Positions 25,749 through 34,905 of a stretch of DNA of 64,000 bases are shown one piece after another. Under the pieces are notes generated by a model. The model did not search any database. It saw only the letters and a list, made by a program, of their open reading frames with translations, and was not told the origin of the DNA. Both the position numbers and the translations under genes were made by a program. This stretch comes from Longitalea luteola (GTDB lineage Bacteria; Bacteroidota; Bacteroidia; Chitinophagales; Chitinophagaceae). Positions within the stretch are counted from its first letter, which is position 1. Each line of letters begins with the position of its first letter. Where the stretch lies: the NCBI RefSeq assembly GCF_017356035.1, contig NZ_JAFIQX010000006.1:124001-188000 (forward strand), written 5' to 3'.

Positions 25749-28172
25749 ATGAAGCAGTTTTTTTTATTGGTATTTGGTATTTTAGTAGCAATCACGAACG
25801 GTTTTGCGCAAAAAAGCACCGGTTCCATTAAAGGAACGGTAACAACTTCCGATGGCAAGCCGGCAGAATCGGTTTCCGTACAAATAGCAGGTAAACGCCG
25901 TGGCGATATTACCAACGAAAAAGGTGTATTTGAGATCCTTAAGCTGCAACCAGGCAGTTACACCCTCACCATCTCATTTACCGGTTATGAAGCGCTGGAA
26001 CAGCAGGTTGAAGTAGTAGCCAATCAAACCGCCACCGTTTCTTTCCAGTTAAAAGCCTCGAATAAAGAATTACAGGAAGTAGTAGTTACTTCCGGACAAA
26101 ACAAATTCGCTAAAAGATCAAGCGGATACGTGGCCCGTTTACCCCTGGGCAACCTCGAGAACCCTCAGGTGTACAATGTAGTGCCCAAAGAATTATTGCA
26201 GGAACAAATGATCGTTAGCTTTGATGATGCGCTGAAGAATGCGCCGGGTGTTGACAGGTTATGGACCTCTACCGGACGCGCAGGCGATGGCGCCGGTTAT
26301 TTCACGATGCGTGGTTTCAGCGTACAACCAACCATGATCAATGGCATTGCCGGTTTAACCAATGGCGGCCTGGATCCTGCTAATATCGAACGCATAGAAA
26401 CCATCAAAGGCCCATCCGGTACTTTGTTCGGCAGCAGCCTTATATCTTTTGGCGGATTGATGAATATTGTAACGAAAAAGCCATACGATTCAACCGGTGG
26501 CGAAGTATCATATACCGGCGGCAGCTATGGTTTAAGCCGTTTTACGGTTGACGTTAACACACCGCTCAATAAAAGCAATACCGCGCAGTTCCGGTTAAAC
26601 GGCGCTTACCATTATGAAGGCAGCTTCCAGGATGCCGGCTTTAAAAGATCGATATTTGTAGCACCCTCTTTAGCTTACCAGGTGAATGACCGCCTGTCTT
26701 TCCTGTTCAATACAGAATTCTTTACATCGGAAGGCACCAACCCGCTGATGGTATTCCTGAACCGCACGCGTCAGCTGGAATACAGAACGCCCAAAGAGCT
26801 GGGCATGGACTATAAGCGCAGCTTTACCAGCAACGATATCACCATCAAAAATCCTACACTGAACCTGTATGGTCAAATGAATTACAAGTTGAGTGATCAA
26901 TGGGTTTCGCAAACCAGTGTATCGCGCAGCGTTCGTCAGTCAGACGGATACTACCAGTATGTAATGTTCAACACGCCTAACGGTGGCGACACCCTGCTGA
27001 ACCGCTTTGTCAGCAATCAGAATGGCGTTGGTACCTCAACAGATATTCAGCAGAACTTTATCGGTGATTTCAAGATCGGTAAATTACGCAACAGGGTGGT
27101 AGCTGGTATCGACTTCTTCAGCGTGCAAACCCAAAACAACAGCTCGGCTTATATTACCTTCGACCAGGTGAGCTCCACCCGCCTGAATGATACGCGCTAT
27201 GGTCAGTTAAGCCAGGCGGCAGTAGATGCCAAACTGGGACAAAACACCGCACCTACCAAATCATGGACCAATGCACAAACCTACAGCGCCTACATTTCTG
27301 ATGTATTGAATATTACCGAACAGTTGGCAGCCATGGCCAGTGTGCGCATCGATTATTTCGACAGCAAGGGTTCTTTTAATGCTACCAGCGGCAGCACGCC
27401 TTTGCCCAATTCAAAATATAACCAAACATCGGTATCGCCGAAATTCGGTTTAAGCTATCAGATCGTTCCAGACAGGGTATCGGTATTTGGTAACTACATG
27501 AACGGATTTCGCAATGTAGCGCCGGTTAATCAACCAACTGATAAAGTTTCAGGCGTTTTTGATCCTCAACACGCCAATCAGCTGGAAGGTGGGGTAAAAC
27601 TGGATCTTTTCAGCCATAAACTGAGCATAAGCGCAAGCTACTATGATATCACTGTAGATAATATGACGCGTAGCGAAACAGTTGAAATAGACGGTGAGCA
27701 GCTGAATATTACCGTACAGGACGGATCACAGGAAAGCAAAGGGATTGAAATGGATGCCGTTGCCAACCCATTACCAGGCCTGAACATTGTGGCTGGTTAC
27801 TCTTATAACGACAGCAGGAACAAAAAAACCGATATCAATATTATCGACAGGCGTCCGAACAGTGCCGGTCCGCGCAACCTGGCCAATGCCTGGATCAGCT
27901 ATACCTTGCTGAAAGGCAGTGCCAAAGGATTGGGCGTGGGTTTTGGCGGTAACTATGCCAGTGAGAATATCATTACCAACAGCCTTCCAACAGGAGAATT
28001 TGTGATTCCTGAATACACCGTATTAAATGCCACGCTCTTCTACAATGCGAAAGCATTCAGGGTAGGCGTAAAGGTTGATAATCTTACCAATGAGCAATAT
28101 TACAAAGGCTGGTCAACCGTTGAGCCGCAAATGCCCCGGAGAGTATCGGCCAGTGTTGCGTTCAAATTCTAG
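25749..28172 (+). CDS. TonB-dependent siderophore receptor
   Basis: An 807-residue outer-membrane receptor. A signal peptide (MKQFFLLVFGILVAITNGFAQ) precedes a carboxypeptidase-regulatory-like domain (about residues 22-105) and a TonB-box-like LQEVVVTSG. The plug domain has NAPGVDRLWTSTGRAGDG and GPSGTLFGSSL, and a barrel of the ferric-siderophore (FhuA/FecA) type ends in SASVAFKF. It imports a ferric chelate using TonB energy. A paralogue with nearly the same plug motifs lies at 47210-49693. The Met at 25749 is chosen because it begins the signal peptide. Confidence 0.93.
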   Translation: MKQFFLLVFGILVAITNGFAQKSTGSIKGTVTTSDGKPAESVSVQIAGKRRGDITNEKGVFEILKLQPGSYTLTISFTGYEALEQQVEVVANQTATVSFQLKASNKELQEVVVTSGQNKFAKRSSGYVARLPLGNLENPQVYNVVPKELLQEQMIVSFDDALKNAPGVDRLWTSTGRAGDGAGYFTMRGFSVQPTMINGIAGLTNGGLDPANIERIETIKGPSGTLFGSSLISFGGLMNIVTKKPYDSTGGEVSYTGGSYGLSRFTVDVNTPLNKSNTAQFRLNGAYHYEGSFQDAGFKRSIFVAPSLAYQVNDRLSFLFNTEFFTSEGTNPLMVFLNRTRQLEYRTPKELGMDYKRSFTSNDITIKNPTLNLYGQMNYKLSDQWVSQTSVSRSVRQSDGYYQYVMFNTPNGGDTLLNRFVSNQNGVGTSTDIQQNFIGDFKIGKLRNRVVAGIDFFSVQTQNNSSAYITFDQVSSTRLNDTRYGQLSQAAVDAKLGQNTAPTKSWTNAQTYSAYISDVLNITEQLAAMASVRIDYFDSKGSFNATSGSTPLPNSKYNQTSVSPKFGLSYQIVPDRVSVFGNYMNGFRNVAPVNQPTDKVSGVFDPQHANQLEGGVKLDLFSHKLSISASYYDITVDNMTRSETVEIDGEQLNITVQDGSQESKGIEMDAVANPLPGLNIVAGYSYNDSRNKKTDINIIDRRPNSAGPRNLANAWISYTLLKGSAKGLGVGFGGNYASENIITNSLPTGEFVIPEYTVLNATLFYNAKAFRVGVKVDNLTNEQYYKGWSTVEPQMPRRVSASVAFKF

Positions 28173-28200
28173 TTTTAGTTCTTACGTATAAAAAAGCAGC

Positions 28201-28234
28201 ATCCCGTCACGAGTTTTCGCGACGGGATTTTTTT
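28201..28234 (+). terminator. Terminator of the siderophore receptor gene
   Basis: ATCCCGTC / GACGGGAT stem followed by eight or more T. Confidence 0.9.
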
Positions 28235-28239
28235 TACAC

Positions 28240-28271
28240 AAAAAAGCCGCCTGGTTAAACCCGGGCGGCAT
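28240..28271 (-). terminator. Terminator of the minus-strand gene at 28293
   Basis: GCCGCC / GGGCGGC stem with a T run on the minus strand (AAAAAA on the plus strand at 28240). Confidence 0.8.
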
Positions 28272-28292
28272 ACTATGTAAAGTACAGTTTTA

Positions 28293-29156
28293 TTATTCTT
28301 TTATCCGCACGACAAAGATGCCATTTTCACCTTCTTTGTTAGCCAACAGGTATAATTTCACCCGCCTGCTTTTTTCTGAACGGATACAAACCGACTGCAT
28401 ATTGTAACCGACAAAACCATCGTTTGTTTCATTCAAATGAAAGAGGGAGTTAACCTTCATTTTTTTACGCACCACTTTACGTGAAGCGTTCTCTATAACG
28501 GCCAGGTAGCTGTCGCCGGTTGTTTGATGTTCTTTATCGGTACTTTCAGAGAGCAGTGTTACTACCAGCCAGTCATTTTTGTAGGAATAGGAGAGACCCG
28601 ATAAGCCCACTACCTGGTTAGGCGTTTGTGGCAGATCGAAGCTAATGGTTGTAATTTCTGCTTTTTCCTGGTTCTTCCAGAACTCAGCATCCGTAACAAT
28701 GATATGATTTTCGGGCGAAGCTTTGTGGTCGCGGTTACACAGCACCAGTTTACCCAACACAATAGCGGCAGATTCGATATTGATTATACCTACCGTTTCT
28801 TTCAACCGGCTATAAAAAAGAGAGATATCGTATTCTTCCTTCGTGAAATCATCGAGGTTAACCAGGATGGCTTTGTGATGATTGTCCTTAATATCGAAAC
28901 CCAATACCAGCAGCCGGGGAATGCTATTCACCTCAACGATGGTAGTTGCTTCGAAATCGGATTTGCTGCCAGGAAGGATCTTGGGATCGTCGTACGTCAG
29001 CAGTTGATGCTTGGCCAGGGTTTGCCACTTTTTATTCATGGCAACCATTTCACTGGCATCATCATCAACCAGGTACAGGTTATCATTAAAGTATTCTACA
29101 TTTGAGCCATTGGGCAAATCCTGAATTTCTCTATAATCGAGCAATTTGAGTTTCAT
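28293..29156 (-). CDS. Conserved Bacteroidota hypothetical protein (DUF6929-like)
   Basis: 287 residues with no signal peptide or membrane helix. Repeated beta-strand stretches such as NLYLVDDDASEMVAM, RLLVLGFDIKDNHHKAILVN, KLVLCNRDHK and SYLAVIENASRKVV suggest a small propeller. I associate this pattern with the DUF6929 family of this phylum but cannot confirm that. Function is unknown. It reads towards the siderophore receptor and has its own terminator. Confidence 0.6.
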   Translation of the reverse strand: MKLKLLDYREIQDLPNGSNVEYFNDNLYLVDDDASEMVAMNKKWQTLAKHQLLTYDDPKILPGSKSDFEATTIVEVNSIPRLLVLGFDIKDNHHKAILVNLDDFTKEEYDISLFYSRLKETVGIINIESAAIVLGKLVLCNRDHKASPENHIIVTDAEFWKNQEKAEITTISFDLPQTPNQVVGLSGLSYSYKNDWLVVTLLSESTDKEHQTTGDSYLAVIENASRKVVRKKMKVNSLFHLNETNDGFVGYNMQSVCIRSEKSRRVKLYLLANKEGENGIFVVRIKE

Positions 29157-29191
29157 ACCGTGCGCAAATTACAAGGATGAATCATAAATCC

Positions 29192-29737
29192 CTAATCAAA
29201 TTTATTTTCCCACCCTTGTTTTTTCAGATTATCGATCTTGATCAATACTTCTTCTTCCAGTTTCTTTTTATAGGCTGCTACCTGATTTCCAATAGCTTCA
29301 TCAAATGATCCGATGATGGAAGCCGCCAGGATACCAGCATTTTTAGCAGCGTTCAATGCTACTGTAGCAACTGGTATGCCATTCGGCATTTGAAGTATAG
29401 ATAGTACTGAGTCCCAGCCATCTATTGAATTGGATGATTTAATAGGCACACCGATCACGGGCAATGGGGTCAATGAGGCTACCATACCGGGTAAATGAGC
29501 TGCGCCACCGGCGCCGGCAATGATCACTTTCAATCCTCTTTCGCGGGCCTTTGTAGCATATTCCACCATTCGCATGGGTGTACGATGCGCTGATACTACG
29601 GTTAATTCAAAAGAAATTCCCAAACTCTTCAGCACATCTGCTGCCGCCTGCATTACCGGCAGATCGCTATCGCTGCCCATGATAATTCCAACCACAATGG
29701 TTTGTGGTTTATTGTTTATTGTTTCTGGTTCTTTCAC
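29192..29737 (-). CDS. purE: N5-carboxyaminoimidazole ribonucleotide mutase PurE
   Basis: The class I PurE of de novo purine synthesis, moving the carboxyl group of N5-CAIR to C4. The 181 residues have VGIIMGSDSDLPVMQ, the catalytic SAHRTP and GAGGAAHLPGMVASLT. The N-terminus is about 12 residues longer than usual, and these residues (around PETINNKPQT) are encoded by a family-E repeat. The ATG overlaps the TGA of the preceding four-helix-bundle gene (ATGA), suggesting coupled translation. The partner purK lies 6.4 kb upstream on the same strand. Confidence 0.95.
   Translation of the reverse strand: MKEPETINNKPQTIVVGIIMGSDSDLPVMQAAADVLKSLGISFELTVVSAHRTPMRMVEYATKARERGLKVIIAGAGGAAHLPGMVASLTPLPVIGVPIKSSNSIDGWDSVLSILQMPNGIPVATVALNAAKNAGILAASIIGSFDEAIGNQVAAYKKKLEEEVLIKIDNLKKQGWENKFD
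29696..29731. repeat. Family-E arm inside the 5' end of purE
   Basis: ATGGTTTGTGGTTTATTGTT plus TATTGTTTCTGG. It is inverted relative to the arm at 30205-30237 and encloses the four-helix-bundle gene with it. Confidence 0.65.
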
Positions 29738-30135
29738 TTCTGTCTGTCTTTAAATTTTAAACCTTTTGTTTCACAAGAGTTTAGATACATAATAAAGGCC
29801 GCTATCTTTTTTGTAAGGATGTCAGTCTCTTTATAGAGATCAGTAAATTCCGTTTCGCTGATATACTTGTCATCAAAACATCGGTATATCTGTGACTTTA
29901 ATTCGCCGCATTCTCCTTTGGAAATACTTTGAGCATTTATAAATTCTAACCGGCTGCTTCTTTCAAACCCTTCGGCTATATTATCCATTATGGAACCAGC
30001 TGCAGCCTTCATTTGTTCTGCAAATCTGAACTCTCGTTTCAGCCGCAATCTTTCTGCTATCAGCGAAATCTTTGAATATAACTTTCTCGCTAATTGCCAA
30101 ATTTCGAGATCTTCAAAGCGGTTAACAGTAGCCAT
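29734..30135 (-). CDS. S23-type four-helix-bundle protein (IVP family)
   Basis: 133 residues, all-helical, with the family pattern FEDLEIWQLARKLYSKI, FAEQMKAAAGSIMDNIAEGF and SKGECGELKSQIYR. Members were first found in intervening sequences of 23S rRNA genes and are now seen in many copies in Bacteroidota; they form pentamers and have no proven biochemical role. Here the gene stands between tolC and purE, is bracketed by inverted family-E arms and overlaps the purE start. This suggests it arrived as a small cassette. Confidence 0.9.
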   Translation of the reverse strand: MATVNRFEDLEIWQLARKLYSKISLIAERLRLKREFRFAEQMKAAAGSIMDNIAEGFERSSRLEFINAQSISKGECGELKSQIYRCFDDKYISETEFTDLYKETDILTKKIAAFIMYLNSCETKGLKFKDRQK

Positions 30136-30204
30136 GGAATCAATGATTTGGGTATACTAATACCAAGCCTAAACCATTTTCAGTCCCGAAAATAGCGCAG
30201 TGAG

Positions 30205-30237
30205 AACAATAAACCAAAAACCATAAACTATAAACTA
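30205..30237. repeat. Family-E arm at the end of tolC
   Basis: AACAATAAACCAAAAACCAT plus AAACTATAAACTAG; the last bases provide the TAG of the tolC-like gene on the minus strand. Confidence 0.65.
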
Positions 30238-31563
30238 GCGAAGCAGATCGCCCCTTAACCGCAATAACTCTGTTTCTGCCAGCTTCGTATTATACTGCGC
30301 GGCATAGAGGCGGTTGCGGGCATCCTGCAGACTGAATTGCGCTTCACGCAATTCCAGGTAGGTAGATACTCCCTGTTTAAAGCGCTCAAGAGCAATGGCC
30401 ACATTTTCTTCGGCCAGTACTATGTTGTCATCTTCAAGATCGAGCAGCTTCTTCTGCAATTCATAATCTTTATAGGCATTGCCCAGCCCCACATCAACCA
30501 GTGACCGTTGCTTTTCATAATTGATCTTTTGGTATTGCACGTCGAGCTGCGCCTGTTTAATAAGCCGGCGGGTATTGAAACCATTCAGAATGGGAACAGT
30601 TAATCCGAACCCGTAATTAAGCCCTTTATTCTGGTTGAACTTGGGTTGGTTCTGGTTCACCACCACGCTGTTATTGGTAGAGTTGAAATTATAGGCTGAA
30701 TTGAAAGCAAGCGTAGGCCATAAGCCGGCTTTTTGTTCTTTTACCGTGATGTTTGCGATATCAATACTTTTTTTCGCGGCCAGTAATGAGGGGTTCGTTT
30801 GTTCGAACTGCGCGGCAAACTCGCCATACTGTAACGACATATTGATGGGTATACTGTCGGCTACTTCGTATATGGAACCGGTTTTGAAACCTATCAACTG
30901 GCTCAGATTATCGCGCAACTGGGCAATCAGCGTGAGCTGTGTTAACTGCGCCGCTTTTTGCGCGTTATAGTCAACTTTGGCTTGCAGCAACTCAGGTTTG
31001 CTGCCTAAACCAACCGACAATTTCCTGTCGGCCAGTTTAACCCGTTCTTCATTGAGCGACATCTGTTCTTCTACCGCTTTCAGCTGTAATTTCTGACGAA
31101 CGATATTGAAGTAGTTATTGATCACTGCCGCTATGCTGTTCACGATCTGCGCTTTTACATTCAGTGAGCCCCATTTTTCCAGTTCCATCAAACGTTCGCG
31201 GGTAGCAAACATCCGCATGCCGTCGAACAAGGTCCAGCTCAGGTTAATGGAATAGTTCATATTGGTAGTGCGAACGCCGTTGCGCGTAACCAAACTGTCT
31301 TTTCCGGTACTGCGGCTGGCAAATTTCAATTGCTGGTCGTTTGTATTCCAGATAGCGTTGGCCTGTCCGTTCAATTGCGGCAGAAACGCAGCAAATGAAT
31401 AATAACGGTCCAGCGCATAGGCAGTAGAATCGTTACGGGTCAATAAAATATCATAGTTATTTTTCAGCGCAGCAGTGATTGCATCCTGTAAGGTAAGTTG
31501 CTGTTGTGCTTTTGCCAGTACGGAACCAATCAAACAAATGATCAGCATTGAAATATATCTCAT
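30235..31563 (-). CDS. TolC-family outer-membrane efflux channel
   Basis: 442 residues with a signal peptide (MRYISMLIICLIGSVLAKAQ). Two OEP repeats of long coiled-coil helices follow, with LTLQDAITAALKNNYDILL at the start and RFKQGVSTYLELREAQFSL near the end, as in TolC-like trimers. It would form the outer-membrane exit duct for the RND pump encoded just upstream. The ATG at 31563 is preferred to a TTG three codons earlier. Its stop codon belongs to a family-E repeat arm. Confidence 0.93.
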   Translation of the reverse strand: MRYISMLIICLIGSVLAKAQQQLTLQDAITAALKNNYDILLTRNDSTAYALDRYYSFAAFLPQLNGQANAIWNTNDQQLKFASRSTGKDSLVTRNGVRTTNMNYSINLSWTLFDGMRMFATRERLMELEKWGSLNVKAQIVNSIAAVINNYFNIVRQKLQLKAVEEQMSLNEERVKLADRKLSVGLGSKPELLQAKVDYNAQKAAQLTQLTLIAQLRDNLSQLIGFKTGSIYEVADSIPINMSLQYGEFAAQFEQTNPSLLAAKKSIDIANITVKEQKAGLWPTLAFNSAYNFNSTNNSVVVNQNQPKFNQNKGLNYGFGLTVPILNGFNTRRLIKQAQLDVQYQKINYEKQRSLVDVGLGNAYKDYELQKKLLDLEDDNIVLAEENVAIALERFKQGVSTYLELREAQFSLQDARNRLYAAQYNTKLAETELLRLRGDLLR

Positions 31564-31598
31564 ATTTATCAAAACTGTTTGAGTTTTTTAAACCATTA

Positions 31599-31683
31599 CA
31601 GGTTACAGGTTGCAAGCCTGCCGGCCGGCAGGCAGGTTACAGGGAAAACCATGTAACCGGAACCATGTAACCTGTAACCAGTA
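31599..31683. repeat. Word-family D element with an 18-bp palindrome
   Basis: Arms TTACAGGTTACAGGTTGCAA and CCATGTAACCTGTAACC flank the perfect palindrome GCCTGCCGGCCGGCAGGC (31616-31633). It begins 3 nt after the RND permease stop. Confidence 0.75.
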
Positions 31684-31685
31684 TT

Positions 31686-34600
31686 TTAAGCCCTGTATTC
31701 CTTATCATCCATGATCTCCATTTCGCTCTTCGTTTTTTTACGCGAGAGGTACGAATAAATAGCCGGGATCACATACAGGGTTAAGATCAGTGAGAACATG
31801 ATACCACCAACTATCACAATACCCAGCGGAATACGGCTGGTGGCTGCAGCACCCAACGACATGGCGATGGGCAAAGCGCCCAGGGCCATGGCCAGGCTTG
31901 TCATCAGGATCGGCCGTAAACGGGCGCTTGCAGCTTCGATCACGGCATCGCGTTTCGATAAACCTGCGAGCTGTTTCTGATTGGCAAACTCCACGATCAG
32001 GATACCGTTCTTGGTTACCAGCCCTATCAGCATGATCATCCCGATCTGGGAGAAGATGTTGAGGGTTTGTCCGAAAACCCACAGTGATAATACGGCACCG
32101 GCAATCGCCAGTGGTACAGTTACCATGATCACCAGCGGATCTATAAAGCTTTCAAACTGGGCGGCCAGCACCAGGAAGATAAGGGCCAGGGCCAGCACGA
32201 ATGCAAACATGGTATTTCCGGAACTTTCAGCAAAGTCGCGGCTGTTACCGGCCAGTGAAGTGGCGAATGATTCATCGAGTTGCCGGCTGGCTATATCCTG
32301 CATAGCTTTAATGCCTTCACCCAGTGTGCGCCCCGGAGCCAAACCCGCCGAAACGGTGGCCGACTTATACCGGTTATAGTGGTACAGGGTAGGCGGGGTG
32401 GTTTGCTCACGCATGCTAACCAGGTTATCGAGCGAAATGATCTCGCCCCGGTTATTGCGCACATAAATATTCTTGAGGTCGGTAGGGTCGTCGCGCTCAT
32501 TACGGGCCACCTGGCCAATTACTGTGTACTGTTTCCCTGCGCGGTAAAAATACCCCAATTGCAGGTTACTCAGCGCCAGCTGCAGGGTTTGCGAAACATC
32601 GGCCACACTTACACCCAGCTGACTGGCTTTAATACGGTCGATCTCGATGCTCACCTCCGGTTTGTTGAATTTGAGGTCAACATCCACACCCTGGAAGATG
32701 GGGTTCTTATTAGCTTCTTCCAGGAACTTGGGCAGCACCTGGGCTATTTTGTCGAAATCATTATTCTGGATAACGAATTGCACCGGTAAGCCCGACCGGC
32801 GGTTCACTGAAATGGTCTGCTCCTGGATGGCAAAAGCCTTACCATCTGAGAACCTGCCCATGTTGCGGTTGATCATATCGACGATCTCCTGCTGCGAACG
32901 TTCGCGCTCATTAGGTTCGGTAAGGGTAGCCCTTACAAAACCGGTATTGGTGGCGCCTGATCCGCTAAAACCGGGTGCAGTTACGGTGAGCACCGTTTTG
33001 GCCTCTGGCACTGAATCCATAACGAACTGCGCGAGCCGGTCGACATAAGAATCCATATAATCGAACGAAGTTCCTTCCGGTGCTGTAAGCTGTAAACGGA
33101 ACTGGCTGCGGTCTTCCATTGGCGCCAGTTCAGATTTTAGTCCGCCCCCGATAAATACGATGATTCCACCGCAAATCGCCACAATCAACCAGGCGATCCA
33201 GCGAACCCGCATAAATCTTTTCAGGGAATTGAAGTAGCCGCTCTCCATCCGGCGAAAGAATGGTTCGGTTTTATGGTAGAACCAGCTGTGTTTGTGAACG
33301 TTGCGGGTCAGCTTCACGTTCAGTACCGGCGTTAAGGTTAGCGAAACCACCGCGGAGATCAATACCGCGCCGGCCACCACGATACCGAATTCACGGAACA
33401 ACCGGCCTACAAAGCCCTGCAGGAAGATGATGGGTAAGAAGATAATGGCCAGCGTAATTGAGGTAGCAATTACCGCGAAATAAATTTCCTTGGAACCTTC
33501 CCTGGCTGCCTGGTATTTGTTCATCCCTTCTTCCATCTTCTTGAAGATGTTCTCAGTAACCACAATACCATCGTCTACCACGAGACCGGTTGCCAGTACA
33601 ATACCCAGGAGCGACAATACATTTATCGTAAATCCGCTCAGGTACATGATAAAGAAGGCGCCGATCAATGAAACGGGGATATCGATCAACGGGCGGAAGG
33701 CGATCAGCCAGCTACGGAAGAACAAATAAATGATCAATACCACCAGGATGAGGGAGATGATCAAAGTTTCTTCCACCTCCGAGATCGACTTCTTGATAAA
33801 CTTGGTTTGGTCGAGCGCAATACCCAGTTTAATATCAGCGGGCACTTCTTTCTTCAGCTGTTCCAACCGGCGGTAAAATTCATTTGAAATGGCTACGTAG
33901 TTGGAGCCAGGTTGAGGGATGAGCGCCAGCGCGATCATGGGAATACGGCTTTCTTTCAACACCGTTTCTTCATTCTCGGGGCCCAACACGGCTTCAGCCA
34001 CATCCTTCAACCGGATGTCGCTGCCGTTTACGTTCTTTATGATAACGTTATTGAAATCTTCTTCTGTAAATAAGCGGCCGAAAGTACGGATAGTGAGCTC
34101 CGTTTTATTACCGGTGATCTTACCAGAGGGTAGTTCAACATTTTCTTTGTTCAATGCCGTCTGCACATCGCCCGGCGTTAAGCCATAAGCGCTTAATTTG
34201 GCAGGGTTGAACCAGATACGCATGGCGTATTTCTTTTCACCCCATATTTGAATACCACTAACACCGGGAATGGTTTGCAGCCGTTCAACCAGCACGTTGG
34301 TGCCATACTCTGTAATCTCCAACTGATTGCGGGTATTACTTTGCACCGTCATGGAGATGATGGCATCTGAGCTGGCATCGGCTTTGGCTACAACAGGGGG
34401 GCCGGGTAAGTCGTCGGGTAAAGAGCGCTGTGCCTGCGATACTTTGTCACGCACGTCATTGGCAGCAGCTTCCAGGTCGACGCTCAGGTCAAACTCAACG
34501 TTAATGCTGCTTACGCCCTGGCTGTTGGTTGAAGTGATATTTCTAACACCCGCAATACCGTTGATGGCTTTTTCAAGTGGTTCTGTAATTTGTGATTCTA

Positions 34601-34775
34601 CAATTTCTGCATTCGCGCCGGGATATTGCGTACGTACGCTTACGTTAGGCGGATCGATGGCCGGGTAATCGCGAACGCCCAGGAAGGTAAAGCCGATGAC
34701 CCCAAACAGCACGATCATGATGTTCAGCACCGTTGCCAACACTGGTCGCCGTAAACTCAGTTCTGAAATATTCAT
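31686..34775 (-). CDS. RND efflux permease (HAE-1/AcrB type)
   Basis: A 1029-residue proton-driven inner-membrane transporter. The opening SELSLRRPVLATVLNIMIVL, the large periplasmic loops after TM1 and TM7, and 12 membrane helices match the HAE-1 family. The TM4 proton-relay motif GLVVDDGIVVTENIF carries the paired Asp. Likely substrates are hydrophobic drugs, detergents or dyes. The adaptor gene is upstream and the tolC-like gene downstream, making a complete tripartite system. Confidence 0.96.
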   Translation of the reverse strand: MNISELSLRRPVLATVLNIMIVLFGVIGFTFLGVRDYPAIDPPNVSVRTQYPGANAEIVESQITEPLEKAINGIAGVRNITSTNSQGVSSINVEFDLSVDLEAAANDVRDKVSQAQRSLPDDLPGPPVVAKADASSDAIISMTVQSNTRNQLEITEYGTNVLVERLQTIPGVSGIQIWGEKKYAMRIWFNPAKLSAYGLTPGDVQTALNKENVELPSGKITGNKTELTIRTFGRLFTEEDFNNVIIKNVNGSDIRLKDVAEAVLGPENEETVLKESRIPMIALALIPQPGSNYVAISNEFYRRLEQLKKEVPADIKLGIALDQTKFIKKSISEVEETLIISLILVVLIIYLFFRSWLIAFRPLIDIPVSLIGAFFIMYLSGFTINVLSLLGIVLATGLVVDDGIVVTENIFKKMEEGMNKYQAAREGSKEIYFAVIATSITLAIIFLPIIFLQGFVGRLFREFGIVVAGAVLISAVVSLTLTPVLNVKLTRNVHKHSWFYHKTEPFFRRMESGYFNSLKRFMRVRWIAWLIVAICGGIIVFIGGGLKSELAPMEDRSQFRLQLTAPEGTSFDYMDSYVDRLAQFVMDSVPEAKTVLTVTAPGFSGSGATNTGFVRATLTEPNERERSQQEIVDMINRNMGRFSDGKAFAIQEQTISVNRRSGLPVQFVIQNNDFDKIAQVLPKFLEEANKNPIFQGVDVDLKFNKPEVSIEIDRIKASQLGVSVADVSQTLQLALSNLQLGYFYRAGKQYTVIGQVARNERDDPTDLKNIYVRNNRGEIISLDNLVSMREQTTPPTLYHYNRYKSATVSAGLAPGRTLGEGIKAMQDIASRQLDESFATSLAGNSRDFAESSGNTMFAFVLALALIFLVLAAQFESFIDPLVIMVTVPLAIAGAVLSLWVFGQTLNIFSQIGMIMLIGLVTKNGILIVEFANQKQLAGLSKRDAVIEAASARLRPILMTSLAMALGALPIAMSLGAAATSRIPLGIVIVGGIMFSLILTLYVIPAIYSYLSRKKTKSEMEIMDDKEYRA

Positions 34776-34905
34776 CTGAAATTTCTATTTTATTTTGGCC
34801 AGATGCCCGCCCGCATGACTGGCCGGACGGGGAATTCACCATAAAACTTTCATCGCGCACAGCATGTCAGCCCGAAAATTTTACGGCTCATCTCATGAAA
34901 CCGGC

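Noticed and set aside
29734-30135. 23S rRNA intervening sequence
   Set aside because: The protein family is the same, but no rRNA gene surrounds it; it lies between tolC and purE.
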